Assembly (NCBI GenBank): GCA_945952105.1
Contig: CAMFGZ010000022.1
Coordinates: forward strand, 1 to 64,000
DNA: 64,000 nt
Direction of reading: 5' to 3'
DNA from: an uncultured Rhodospirillaceae bacterium
GTDB lineage: Bacteria; Pseudomonadota; Alphaproteobacteria; Reyranellales; Reyranellaceae
A model generated the notes under the pieces. The model was not told where the DNA came from, did not search any database, and saw nothing but the letters and a program-made list of their open reading frames with translations. The position numbers were made by a program, and so were the translations under genes. This document shows positions 16,658-24,905 of this stretch, in pieces; position 1 is the stretch's first letter, and the number at the start of each line of letters is the position of its first letter.

Positions 16658-18259
16658 ATGTCCCAGATCGATCGCACACTCGCCGAGGCCGCCCGCGCGT
16701 GGCCATTTGAAGAAGCCCGCAAGCTCGTCGCCCGGACCGGCGGCAAGGTGCCGGCGAAAGGCTACGTGCTGTTCGAGACGGGCTACGGCCCGTCGGGGCT
16801 GCCGCATATCGGCACGTTCGGCGAGGTCGTGCGTACGACGATGGTGCGCCAGGCGTTCCGCCGCCTCTCCGACGTTCCGGCGCGGCTGTTCTGCTTCTCC
16901 GACGACATGGACGGTTTGCGCAAGGTGCCGGACAACGTGCCGAACAAGGAGATGCTGGCGGCCCATCTCGGCAAGCCCCTGACTTCCGTGCCCGATCCGT
17001 TCAGCAACGAGCATCCGAGCTTCGGTGCGGCGAACAATGCCCGCCTGCGCGCCTTCCTCGATTCGTTCGGCTTCGAGTACGAGTTCCAGTCGGCAACCGA
17101 CTGGTACAAGTCGGGCCGCTTCGACACGATGCTGCTCGCGATGCTGCGCCACTACGACGAGGTCCAGTCGGTCATGCTGCCGACGCTCGGCGAGGAGCGC
17201 CGCGCAACCTATTCGATCTTCCTGCCGATCTCGCCGAAGACCGGCCGCGTGCTGCAGGTGCCGGTGATCAAGACCGACGCCGATGCCGGCACCATCGTCT
17301 ATCGCGACGAGGACGGCACGATGGTCGAGACGCCGGTGACCGGCGGCAACGTCAAGCTGCAGTGGAAGGCCGACTGGGCCGGCCGCTGGTTCGCGCTCGA
17401 CGTCGACTACGAGATGTACGGCAAGGACCTGATCCCCTCGGCCGAACTCTCCGCCAAGATCGTGCGCATCCTGGGCGGCAAGCCGCCGGAGGGCTTCAAC
17501 TACGAGCTCTTCCTCGACGAGGAAGGCAAGAAGATCTCCAAGTCGAAGGGCAACGGCCTCTCCGTCGAGGAGTGGCTGCGCTACGCCTCGCCCGAATCGC
17601 TCGCGCTCTACATGCACCAGCAGCCGCGGCGCGCGAAGCGCCTGCACTTCGACGTGATCCCGCGCGCCATCGACGACTATCTCTCGCTGGTCGAGAAGCT
17701 GCCGAAGGAAGAGCCGGCCCGTGCGCTGGAGAATCCGGCCTGGCATATCCACGACGGCACCGCGCCCGCCAACTCGGCGGCCGGCGTCACCTTCGGCATG
17801 CTGCTGAACCTGGCGGGCGTCGCCAACACCGAGGACAAGGATGTCCTCTGGCAGTATCTGCGCCGCTACGTGCCGGGCGCGACACCCGAGAACGCGCCCT
17901 ATCTCGACCGGCTGCTCGCGGGCGCGGTCGCCTACTACCAGGACTTCGTGAAGTCCTCCAAGAAGTTCCGCCTGCCCACCGACCGCGAGCGTCCCGCCCT
18001 GCAGGATCTGCTCGATACCTTGCGCAAGACGCAAGAAGACGCGACCGCCGAGGTCATCCAGGACGAGGTCTACGAGGCTGGCAAGCGTCACTTCGCCAAG
18101 GAAGAGCTGCGCCAGTGGTTCAAGACGCTCTACGAGGTGCTGCTCGGCAGCGAGCAGGGGCCGCGCATGGGCGCCTTCATCAAGCTCTACGGTCGCGACA
18201 ATGTCGTGAAGCTGATCGAACGCGCGCTGGCCGGCGAGGATCTGGGCAAGGCTGCGTAG
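16658..18259 (+). CDS. lysK: Lysine--tRNA ligase, class I
   Basis: A 533-residue class I (Rossmann-fold) LysRS, unrelated to the common class II LysS. The HIGH-type motif is PHIGTFGE (about 49-56) and the KMSKS-type motif is KISKS (292-296). It charges tRNA-Lys with lysine and ATP. Class I LysRS is typical of archaea, spirochaetes and alphaproteobacteria, and supports that assignment here. No class II copy is seen in this window. The next gene starts 9 bp downstream. Confidence 0.93.
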   Translation: MSQIDRTLAEAARAWPFEEARKLVARTGGKVPAKGYVLFETGYGPSGLPHIGTFGEVVRTTMVRQAFRRLSDVPARLFCFSDDMDGLRKVPDNVPNKEMLAAHLGKPLTSVPDPFSNEHPSFGAANNARLRAFLDSFGFEYEFQSATDWYKSGRFDTMLLAMLRHYDEVQSVMLPTLGEERRATYSIFLPISPKTGRVLQVPVIKTDADAGTIVYRDEDGTMVETPVTGGNVKLQWKADWAGRWFALDVDYEMYGKDLIPSAELSAKIVRILGGKPPEGFNYELFLDEEGKKISKSKGNGLSVEEWLRYASPESLALYMHQQPRRAKRLHFDVIPRAIDDYLSLVEKLPKEEPARALENPAWHIHDGTAPANSAAGVTFGMLLNLAGVANTEDKDVLWQYLRRYVPGATPENAPYLDRLLAGAVAYYQDFVKSSKKFRLPTDRERPALQDLLDTLRKTQEDATAEVIQDEVYEAGKRHFAKEELRQWFKTLYEVLLGSEQGPRMGAFIKLYGRDNVVKLIERALAGEDLGKAA

Positions 18260-18268
18260 GATTGCGAC

Positions 18269-18925
18269 ATGAGTGACGGCGTCGTCTTCGACTATCTCAA
18301 TCCCGATATCCCTCCTGGATTGAGGCTGCTCGACGTCCCGCTGATCCGCGCCAACCGCGAGACGATCAAGGGTTACGGCGAGGTCGTGCGCGACCCGAAG
18401 AAGCAGAAGATCGAGATCGTGCCCTGGCCGCTCAACGGCTCGCGCAAGCTCGATGCCGGCACCGGCATCGAGGGCGGCACGACCGAAGGCATCTTCGCCT
18501 GCGAATGGCGCGGCAACGAACTGATCGGTCGCAACGAGGCGGTCGGCGGCCACTATGTCATCGGCTTCCGCGACCTTCCGGAGAAGGTCCAGCCCGGCGT
18601 GAAGCTGAGCAAGGGGCGCGTGCTGCTATGGCATTGCAACTACCACCCCGACGGCGGCCAGCTCTTCTGGCCGCTCGACGGCAAGCCGTTCGTCGTGCCG
18701 GTGGCGCTGCCGGGCGACGACCTTCAGCCCGAGACCTTCAAGGCCTTCTGGTCGGACGGCAGCGTCGGCATCTATATCCATCCGGGCATCTGGCACGAGG
18801 GCGTGTTCCCGGTGCACGAGTCGGGCCGCTTCTTCGACAAGCAGGGCAAGGTCCATGCGCGCGTGAGCTGCGATCTCGCGCGCGAGTTCGGCGTGCTGCT
18901 CAACGTTCCCCTGCCGCTGGGCTGA
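18269..18925 (+). CDS. Ureidoglycolate lyase (AllA)-family protein
   Basis: A 218-residue cupin-like protein. The C-terminal YIHPGIWHEGVFP is characteristic of ureidoglycolate lyase, which releases urea and glyoxylate in the last step of allantoin catabolism. No other purine-degradation genes are nearby, so the physiological role is uncertain. It starts 9 bp after lysK and is probably co-transcribed. Its 3' end overlaps the convergent TetR gene by 26 bp. Confidence 0.75.
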   Translation: MSDGVVFDYLNPDIPPGLRLLDVPLIRANRETIKGYGEVVRDPKKQKIEIVPWPLNGSRKLDAGTGIEGGTTEGIFACEWRGNELIGRNEAVGGHYVIGFRDLPEKVQPGVKLSKGRVLLWHCNYHPDGGQLFWPLDGKPFVVPVALPGDDLQPETFKAFWSDGSVGIYIHPGIWHEGVFPVHESGRFFDKQGKVHARVSCDLAREFGVLLNVPLPLG

Positions 18926-19571
18926 GGCCCGCCGCGGCACTGAATACACCGGCCAGCGCCGTGATCGTCCCGGGCTTCCCGATGGCAGCCTGGTCCTGTT
19001 CGATCATCTCCCAGACGGCCCCTTCGACGGCGGCGAGCGCCACGGCCAGCAAAGCGCTGTCGGCGGCCACCGCACCGGCCGCCGCAAGCTTGGTCTGCAG
19101 GGCGGGAACGAACCGGCGCGCTTCCTCGATGATCGTCTGGCGTCCCTGCACCTCGGGCAGTGCGTCGCGCAGGGCGAGCGAGACGTCGAGCCCCTTGCGC
19201 TTCTCGGTCACGAAGGCCGCGACCGCGCTCTCCACGGCCTTCCCCGGCGTCGCGGCGTCCGTCAGGTCGGCGGCGAGGACGGCAGTGAGGTAGATGCGGG
19301 TGCGCTGGCGGATGATCTCGACGGCAATGGCGTTGCGGTTGGGGAAATACTGGTAGAGCGAGCCGACCGAGACGCCGGCCAGTGCTGCGATCCGCGTCGT
19401 CGTGCACGCGGCCCATCCGTCCTGCCGCAGAATGCGAATCGTCGCCTCGACGATGGCGTCGACGGTCACTGTCGAGCGCGTCTGGACGGGCTTCTTGCGC
19501 GGTTTCAGGGTGGCCGGCAGGGCGTGGCTCCGATGCGAATGGACGGTCGGCAGGCGGGTTTCCATTTTCAA
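18900..19571 (-). CDS. TetR/AcrR-family transcriptional regulator
   Basis: A 223-residue regulator. The helix-turn-helix is ATTTRIAALAGVSVGSLYQYF (quoted here in part: TRIAALAGVSVGSLYQYF) at about residues 58-76, after a charged N-terminal tail (KPRKKPVQTRS). The ligand domain follows. It is divergent from the SDR gene at 19595, with only about 24 bp between the two starts, so it very likely controls that gene. An alternative start at 19565 (second Met) is equally plausible. Confidence 0.87.
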   Translation of the reverse strand: MKMETRLPTVHSHRSHALPATLKPRKKPVQTRSTVTVDAIVEATIRILRQDGWAACTTTRIAALAGVSVGSLYQYFPNRNAIAVEIIRQRTRIYLTAVLAADLTDAATPGKAVESAVAAFVTEKRKGLDVSLALRDALPEVQGRQTIIEEARRFVPALQTKLAAAGAVAADSALLAVALAAVEGAVWEMIEQDQAAIGKPGTITALAGVFSAAAGLSPAAGER

Positions 19572-19594
19572 TGGACGCCAGCCGGAGTCAAAGA

Positions 19595-20542
19595 ATGACC
19601 GTCCTCCATCTCGTCACCGGAGCCACCTCGGGGATCGGCCTCGAACTCGTGCGCCTTCTGCTCGCCGAGCCGTCGAACCGCGTCATCGTCGGGGCCCGCC
19701 GGCCCGCCGAAGCGCTGGCGTTGCGCGGCGTCGCCGACGAAAGTCGCCTCGACATCCTGCCGCTCGACCTCTGCTCGCTCGCTTCGACGGCGGCGTTCGC
19801 CGATGCGGTGGCGAAGCGCCTTGCAGGGCGCCGTCTCGCCTCTCTTGCCGCCAATGCCGGCCTCCAGAACTCGGGAGTCCGGCGAATCACGGTCGATGGT
19901 TACGAAGAGACGCTGCAGGCGAACTGGCTGGGGCACGCGCTGCTGATCGAGCGGCTGCTGCCTTCCCTCGATTCGGGGGCGCCGGTTGCCTTCACCGCGA
20001 GCGGCACGCATGACCCGGCCGATACCGGCGCACGCCTGTTCGGGTTCAGGGGCGGGCTCTATCCCGGAATCGAGCGGGTGGCTCGAGGCGATCTCGATGA
20101 CGGCGTGTCGGCGAAGCAGCAGGGCATGGACCGCTATGCGACGTCCAAGCTCGTCGCCATCCTGCATGTCTATGCCCTGGCACGCAGCACGCCGGCGGGC
20201 GGACCGCGCTGGTTCGCTTTCGATCCCGGCCTGATGCCGGGGACGGGCCTGGCGCGTGAACGCCCCGCGATAGAACGCTGGGCCTGGTCGACTGTCCTGC
20301 CGGTGCTGGGGCGGGCGATGCCGGGCGCCAGCACGCCGCGCCGCTCCGCTGCCACCTACGCGCGGTTGCTCACGGGACGGCTGTTTCCGCAAGAGAGCGG
20401 CGTGCATCTGGATTTCTCCGGCCGGCGGACGGCGAGTTCAGCCGATTCCAATCGCCAGGAATGGCAGGACGAGGTCGCGGGGTTCGCGCGTGCGACGGCT
20501 CAGGGTTGGCGGCTGGCCGCGGCGGAGACGGCGCCGAGATAG
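19595..20542 (+). CDS. SDR-family oxidoreductase (protochlorophyllide-reductase/retinol-dehydrogenase-like)
   Basis: A 315-residue SDR. TGATSGIG is the cofactor loop, ANAG replaces NNAG, and YATSK is the catalytic pair. GGAG sits 7 bases before the ATG at 19595; an in-frame ATG at 19571 has no ribosome site. Length and the C-terminal region resemble the retinol-dehydrogenase/protochlorophyllide-reductase-like SDRs. It is probably regulated by the divergent TetR. It overlaps the convergent second TetR gene by 43 bp. Confidence 0.85.
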   Translation: MTVLHLVTGATSGIGLELVRLLLAEPSNRVIVGARRPAEALALRGVADESRLDILPLDLCSLASTAAFADAVAKRLAGRRLASLAANAGLQNSGVRRITVDGYEETLQANWLGHALLIERLLPSLDSGAPVAFTASGTHDPADTGARLFGFRGGLYPGIERVARGDLDDGVSAKQQGMDRYATSKLVAILHVYALARSTPAGGPRWFAFDPGLMPGTGLARERPAIERWAWSTVLPVLGRAMPGASTPRRSAATYARLLTGRLFPQESGVHLDFSGRRTASSADSNRQEWQDEVAGFARATAQGWRLAAAETAPR

Positions 20543-21150
20543 GCGACGATCATCCGCACGATCTCGTCCTCGAAGCCGCGGCTGGCGAGGAAGGGCTGCT
20601 CCTCCAGCACGGCGGCGCGCACGACGCCCATGAGGGATCGCGAGATCACGAACACCTGTTGTTCCGTGAGCCGACCCAGCGTCGAGTCGGAGCCACTTCC
20701 GAGCATCTCGCCCGCGCGCGCGATGAAGCTGGCGATGGGCGTCATCAGTTCGACGCTGCTGCCCTGCGCGAGGATCGCCTGCAGGACGGCCTTGCGGGCG
20801 CGCTGCCGACCACGGAAGGCGTGGATGATCGCGCGCACCACGGCGCGTGCCCGTCCCTCGATCGAAGGATCGGCGCCACCCTGAAGGGCACGCGCGACTT
20901 CGACCAGCGCCGCACCCGTCTCCTCGCGCGCCAGCGCCATCACGAGCGCATTCTTGTCGGAGAAGTACTGGTAGAGCGTGCCGATGCTGACGCCGGCCCG
21001 TTCGGCTACCGCGTTGGTGGTGAAAGCGGCCATCCCGCCCGTCTCCAGAATCTGAGCCGCCGCCTCGACGATCGAGGAAACGGTTTCGGCCGCGCGTGCC
21101 TGGCGGGGCGTTCTTCGTTTGGTTTCAACGGTTTGGCGGCGGGTGGACAT
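20500..21150 (-). CDS. TetR/AcrR-family transcriptional regulator
   Basis: A 216-residue regulator starting MSTRRQTVETKRR. The helix-turn-helix AVAERAGVSIGTLYQYF lies at about residues 47-63 and a TetR C-terminal ligand domain follows. It faces the sterol-desaturase-family gene across a short intergenic region with a 19-bp palindrome (21184-21202), the likely operator. It is similar in type to the TetR at 18900-19571 and may be a paralogue. Confidence 0.87.
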   Translation of the reverse strand: MSTRRQTVETKRRTPRQARAAETVSSIVEAAAQILETGGMAAFTTNAVAERAGVSIGTLYQYFSDKNALVMALAREETGAALVEVARALQGGADPSIEGRARAVVRAIIHAFRGRQRARKAVLQAILAQGSSVELMTPIASFIARAGEMLGSGSDSTLGRLTEQQVFVISRSLMGVVRAAVLEEQPFLASRGFEDEIVRMIVAYLGAVSAAASRQP

Positions 21151-21183
21151 GGCGGAACCGGGCGGGGGAAGGCGAGTACGAGA

Positions 21184-21202
21184 ATATGAGCATCGCTCAT
21201 AT
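21184..21202. promoter_or_regulatory. TetR-type operator palindrome
   Basis: ATATGAGC-ATC-GCTCATAT: perfect 8-bp arms with a 3-bp spacer, centred between the divergent TetR gene (start 21150) and the sterol-desaturase-family gene (start 21232). Size and symmetry fit a TetR dimer site. Assignment to this TetR is inference from position. Confidence 0.75.
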
Positions 21203-21231
21203 ATTCGGCGCCGGCAAACAAGGAGGCTGTC

Positions 21232-22149
21232 GTGCAGGCACTCGCCACTCTCTACATGGTCATCCTGCCCCTGGTCATGGCGGCGGCTCTGGCCGAAGGA
21301 CTCTGGCAGTCGCGCACCCGCGCCGAGGCCTATGACTGGAAATCCTGGGCCTGTTCGCTCGGCGACCTCGCCGGACGCCGCCTGCTGGCGTTCGTGCCCT
21401 ATACGCTGGCCGCGCCGTGGCTTGGCTGGATGTACGAGCACCGGCTGTTCACCCAATCGCTCGATGACGTCTGGCCCGTGGTGCTGCTCTTCATCGGACT
21501 GGAGTTCTTCTATTACTGGTTCCATCGCGCCAGCCACACGGTGCGCTGGTTCTGGTCCTCGCACTCGGTCCATCACTCGCCCAACCAGTTCAATTTCGCC
21601 ATGGCCTACCGGTTGGGCTGGATCGGCCGCTTCACCGGCACGTCGCTCTTCTTCACGCCGCTGGTCTTGCTGGGCTTCACGCCGCAGACGGTGCTGACGG
21701 CGCTGTTCCTCAACCTGCTCTACCAGTTCTGGATTCATGCCGACTGGATCCCGAAGCTGGGTTGGCTGGAATACGTGCTCAACACGCCGTCGGCCCATCG
21801 CGTCCATCACGCGCGGAACCCGGAGTATCTCGACGCCAACTATGGCGGCGTGCTGATCGTCTTCGACCGGCTGTTCGGCACCTATATCGCCGAGCGCGAC
21901 GGCCTGCCGTGCGACTTTGGCCTGGTCTCGCCGCAGGTCTCGTCGCGCAATCCCTTCGTGCTGAACTTCGGTCCGTGGATCGGCCTAGTGAAGGATCTCG
22001 CTTCGGCGCGGTCGCTGCGCGAGGTCTGGATGTTCCTGTTCGGCCCGCCGGGTTGGCGGCCGGACGGGACGGGTCTCACGGCCGCCGAACTGCGCAAGGC
22101 GCACGCTCTGCGGACGGCAGCGGCACAAACTCAGCCGGCCATGACTTAA
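21232..22149 (+). CDS. Sterol desaturase/fatty acid hydroxylase-family membrane protein
   Basis: A 305-residue integral membrane di-iron enzyme. The histidine boxes HRASH, HSVHH and HRVHH coordinate the iron pair. The GTG start at 21232 follows AGGAGG by 6 bases. Family members hydroxylate or desaturate sterols, carotenoids, sphingolipids or fatty acids using O2; the lipid substrate is unknown. Expression is probably controlled by the divergent TetR. Confidence 0.87.
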   Translation: MQALATLYMVILPLVMAAALAEGLWQSRTRAEAYDWKSWACSLGDLAGRRLLAFVPYTLAAPWLGWMYEHRLFTQSLDDVWPVVLLFIGLEFFYYWFHRASHTVRWFWSSHSVHHSPNQFNFAMAYRLGWIGRFTGTSLFFTPLVLLGFTPQTVLTALFLNLLYQFWIHADWIPKLGWLEYVLNTPSAHRVHHARNPEYLDANYGGVLIVFDRLFGTYIAERDGLPCDFGLVSPQVSSRNPFVLNFGPWIGLVKDLASARSLREVWMFLFGPPGWRPDGTGLTAAELRKAHALRTAAAQTQPAMT

Positions 22150-22159
22150 TCTCCCTTGA

Positions 22160-22208
22160 GCCGCCCAATCCCGCTCGACAGATTGGCCCCGTCGACAGAT
22201 TGGGCGGC
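22160..22208 (+). promoter_or_regulatory. Leader with direct repeats and alternative hairpins
   Basis: GCCGCCCAATC (22160-22170) is perfectly complementary to GATTGGGCGGC (22198-22208). Between and within them TCGACAGATTGG occurs twice (22175-22186 and 22192-22203), so CCAATC can pair with either GATTGG. The second arm ends at the ribosome site of the SDR gene at 22223. No T-run follows, so it is not an ordinary terminator. Confidence 0.5.
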
Positions 22209-22222
22209 GAAGGAGAAACGCC

Positions 22223-22948
22223 ATGGCGAAGGACAAGGTCTGCGTCGTGATCGGCGCGGGCGATGCGACGGGCGGTGCGATCGCCCGCCGCTTCGCGCGA
22301 GAGGGTTACACGGCGGTCGTGACGCGCCGCAGCGCCGACAAGCTGCAGTCGTTGGTCGCGCGCATCGTCGAGGAGGGTGGCCGGGTGCATCCCTTCGGCT
22401 CCGATGCCCGCGACGAGGCCGAGGTCGAGCGGCTGTTCCGCCAGATCGAGACCGAGATCGGCGAGATCGAGGTCTTCGTCTTTAACATCGGCGGCAACGT
22501 CCGTTTCGACATCCGCGACACGACCCCGCGCGTCTATCGCAAGGTCTGGGAGATGACGGCCTTCGCCGGCTTCCTGACGGCGCGCGAGGCGGCCAAGGCG
22601 ATGGTGCCGCGCGGGCGGGGCACGATGATCTTCACCGGCGCCACCGCGTCGATCCGCGGCGGCCGCGGCTTCTCCGCCTTCGCGGGCGGCAAGCATGCGG
22701 TACGGGCGCTGGCGCAGTCGATGGCGCGCGAGCTGGGGCCGCAGAACATCCACGTCGCGCACGTCATCGTCGACGGCGCCATCGACACCGAATGGATCAA
22801 GGCCAACTTCCCCGACCGCTACAATGCCGGTCCCGATGCGATCCTCAATCCCGACGACATCGCCGAGACCTACTGGCAGCTCCACCGCCAGAAGCGCAGC
22901 GCCTGGACCTTCGAGATGGATATCAGGCCGTGGAAGGAAAGCTGGTAG
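22223..22948 (+). CDS. Atypical SDR-family protein lacking the catalytic tyrosine
   Basis: A 241-residue SDR fold protein. The cofactor loop is GAGDATG, a variant of GxxxGxG, and Asn is retained in NIGGN. The usual YxxxK reads FAGGK: Phe replaces the catalytic Tyr while Lys stays, and the Ser is in GATAS. SDRs of this FxxxK group are known as a subset, but the substitution casts doubt on ordinary ketone/alcohol chemistry. AGGAG precedes the ATG. A complex hairpin region separates it from the convergent gene downstream. Confidence 0.8.
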   Translation: MAKDKVCVVIGAGDATGGAIARRFAREGYTAVVTRRSADKLQSLVARIVEEGGRVHPFGSDARDEAEVERLFRQIETEIGEIEVFVFNIGGNVRFDIRDTTPRVYRKVWEMTAFAGFLTAREAAKAMVPRGRGTMIFTGATASIRGGRGFSAFAGGKHAVRALAQSMARELGPQNIHVAHVIVDGAIDTEWIKANFPDRYNAGPDAILNPDDIAETYWQLHRQKRSAWTFEMDIRPWKESW

Positions 22949-22952
22949 CAAT

Positions 22953-23005
22953 GGAGCGCGCCACTCCAGTGGCGCATCATGAGCGCAACTGGAGTGGCGC
23001 GCTCC
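22953..23005. repeat. Perfect 18-bp inverted repeat between convergent genes
   Basis: 22953-22970 and 22988-23005 are exact reverse complements (GGAGCGCGCCACTCCAGT type) around a 17-nt loop. The left arm extended to 22975 is itself a palindrome (GCGCCACT-CC-AGTGGCGC, 22958-22975). It could end transcription from both sides, though no T-run follows. It touches the stop codon of the minus-strand gene. Confidence 0.75.
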
Positions 23006-23973
23006 TATGACGTCGCCCGCAGCTTGAGCAGTGACAGCATCATGTCGATGGTCGGCGTGGCGACGCCGGCCAGCTCGCTAAGGTCGGCGATGGAATCGGC
23101 CAGCGCGTCGATCTCGAGCGGCTTGCCGGACTGAAGATCGGTCAGCATCGACATCTTGTGATCGCCGAGGCCGACGGTGAACTCGATGCGCTTCTCCATC
23201 GGCGTCGCCATGGTCGCGCCGAACTTCGCGGCGACCGCCTCGGCCTCGGTCATCATGCGGCGCGCGATCTCGACGGCGCCAGGGCTGCGGCCGATGCCGC
23301 CATTGTCGGCGAGCGTCAGGACGGCGATTGGATTCCAGGTGAGGCTGTTGATCATCTTCGTCCAGATCTCCGCGCGGATGTCGGCCTTCACCGGCGCCTT
23401 GAGGCCTGCCTCGTTCATCGCGGCACTGAGCGCGGTGACACGTGAAGAATTCGAGCCGTCGGGTTCACCCAGCGGCAGGTAGCAGACCTCGTTCTCGAGA
23501 TGCGCCACGCCAGGCTCCGGCACGACGCCGCCTGCCCAGTAGGCGCAACCCAGGGCGCGCTCAGGCCCGAACATCGACCATTGCCGGCCGCCGGGATCCA
23601 TGCGCTTCAGACGGCTGCCCTCGAAGGGCCCGCCGAGCTTGTGGAAGAACCAGTAGGGTGCGCCGGTGGTCGGCGGGATCAGCGCGGTATTCGGCCCCAG
23701 CAGCGGCGCGACCTTGTCGAGAAGGCCGAGGTACTGGTGCGTCTTCAGCGTGATGAACACGACGTCCTGCGACCCGAGTTGCGCGGGATCGTCGGTCGCG
23801 TTCACCCTCACGGTGAAATCCTCGTGCGGCGAGATCAGGCGCAGACCGTTCCTGCGGATGGCGTCGAGATGGGCGCCACGTGCGACCAGACTCACCTCGA
23901 CGCCTTTCACGCGCGCGAGATGAGCGCCGATGATTCCGCCGATCGAGCCGGCGCCATAGAGGCAGATTTTCAT
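23005..23973 (-). CDS. 2-dehydropantoate 2-reductase (ketopantoate reductase)-family protein
   Basis: A 322-residue NADPH-dependent oxidoreductase with N-terminal Rossmann motif YGAGSIGG and C-terminal helical ApbA/PanE domain; WTKMINSLTWNP holds the catalytic Lys and Asn. PanE converts ketopantoate to pantoate in pantothenate synthesis. Many paralogues of this family act on other 2-oxoacids, and no panB/panC genes are near, so the specific role is unproven. Confidence 0.82.
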   Translation of the reverse strand: MKICLYGAGSIGGIIGAHLARVKGVEVSLVARGAHLDAIRRNGLRLISPHEDFTVRVNATDDPAQLGSQDVVFITLKTHQYLGLLDKVAPLLGPNTALIPPTTGAPYWFFHKLGGPFEGSRLKRMDPGGRQWSMFGPERALGCAYWAGGVVPEPGVAHLENEVCYLPLGEPDGSNSSRVTALSAAMNEAGLKAPVKADIRAEIWTKMINSLTWNPIAVLTLADNGGIGRSPGAVEIARRMMTEAEAVAAKFGATMATPMEKRIEFTVGLGDHKMSMLTDLQSGKPLEIDALADSIADLSELAGVATPTIDMMLSLLKLRATS

Positions 23974-24065
23974 GCGGCCAGCCTAGAGCCTTCACGGCCT
24001 GTGCGGAACTGGCGCCCATCACGGTCGTTGTTTCGGGAACGCCTCGAGGGAAGGAGAGACCGGCC

Positions 24066-24569
24066 ATGACCGCTGAGACCGTCGATACCAGCAAGCTCTG
24101 GGACATGATCAAGGACATCCGCTTCGGCATGCTGACCGTGCGCGGAGCGGACGGCCGGCTCTATGCGCGACCGATGACGACGCAGAACGGCGAGGCGGAC
24201 CGGGGCGGCGTCATCTGGTTCTTCATGTCGCGTTCGGGCCAGCCGATGGCCGATCTCGCCAGGTCGCCGGACGTCAACGTGTCCTATTCGGATCCCGGAT
24301 CCGACGCCTACGTGTCGGTGAGCGGTTCGGCGCGCGTCGTGGACGATCCGGCGAAGAAGAAAGAACTGTGGAGCGCCGCCGCCAAGGCCTGGTTCCCGGG
24401 CGGCGTCGACGATCCCGACCTTGCGCTGGTCGCCGTGCTTGTGGCCGAAGCTGAATACTGGGACGTGAAGTCCAACAAGGCCGTGCAGATCTTCAGGATC
24501 GCCAAAGCCGCCATCACCGGCGAACAGCCGGCCGACCTGGCGGAGCATCGCCGCGTCCGCATGCGCTGA
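24066..24569 (+). CDS. Pyridoxamine 5'-phosphate oxidase-family (general stress protein 26-like) protein
   Basis: A 167-residue split-barrel flavin-binding protein. The pattern FGMLTV..DGRLYARPM..., a central FFMSRSGQPMADL and YVSVSGSARVV match the general-stress-protein FMN-binding group rather than PdxH. AAGGAGAGA precedes the ATG. Such proteins bind FMN or F420 and are often stress-related. It is divergent to the PanE-like gene. Confidence 0.82.
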   Translation: MTAETVDTSKLWDMIKDIRFGMLTVRGADGRLYARPMTTQNGEADRGGVIWFFMSRSGQPMADLARSPDVNVSYSDPGSDAYVSVSGSARVVDDPAKKKELWSAAAKAWFPGGVDDPDLALVAVLVAEAEYWDVKSNKAVQIFRIAKAAITGEQPADLAEHRRVRMR

Positions 24570-24601
24570 CGCCGGCGGGCGCGAGGGGAAGCGACCTGGC
24601 C

Positions 24602-24814
24602 TCAGCGCCGGGGCGGCGTCGTCGCCGCGCCCACGCCGGCACCCACCGCTCCGCCCACAAGTGCGCCCGGCAGCAGACCTATGGGCGTCAGGGCGCCGAT
24701 CAGCGCGCCGGTGCCGGCACCGATACCGCCGCCCGTCACGGCGCGCTGGCCCCAGGTTTCGCCGCAGGCGGCGAGGCTGAGCGCGAGGACGGAAGCGGCA
24801 ATCACTCTCATCAT
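24602..24814 (-). CDS. Small glycine-zipper lipoprotein
   Basis: A 70-residue protein. MMRVIAASVLALSLAAC is a lipoprotein signal with lipobox LAAC. The mature part is a glycine-zipper-like segment (GGGIGAGTGALIGAL...GALVGGAVGAGVG) that could insert in a membrane. GGAG lies about 9 bases before the first of two tandem ATG codons (24814). Probably an outer-membrane structural lipoprotein of the SlyB/osmotically inducible type. Confidence 0.72.
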   Translation of the reverse strand: MMRVIAASVLALSLAACGETWGQRAVTGGGIGAGTGALIGALTPIGLLPGALVGGAVGAGVGAATTPPRR

Positions 24815-24905
24815 TTTGTTCAACTCCAGTTGCGGCGTGGAACGTGATCCCGCAGGTTCAGTTCGGGGCTGACAAACGCCGACTACTCTCGAAAAGCTCC
24901 CATAA

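Noticed and set aside
15995..18553. 852-codon open frame on the minus strand
   Set aside because: Antisense of class I LysRS and part of the ureidoglycolate lyase gene; the plus-strand frame carries HIGT and KISKS.
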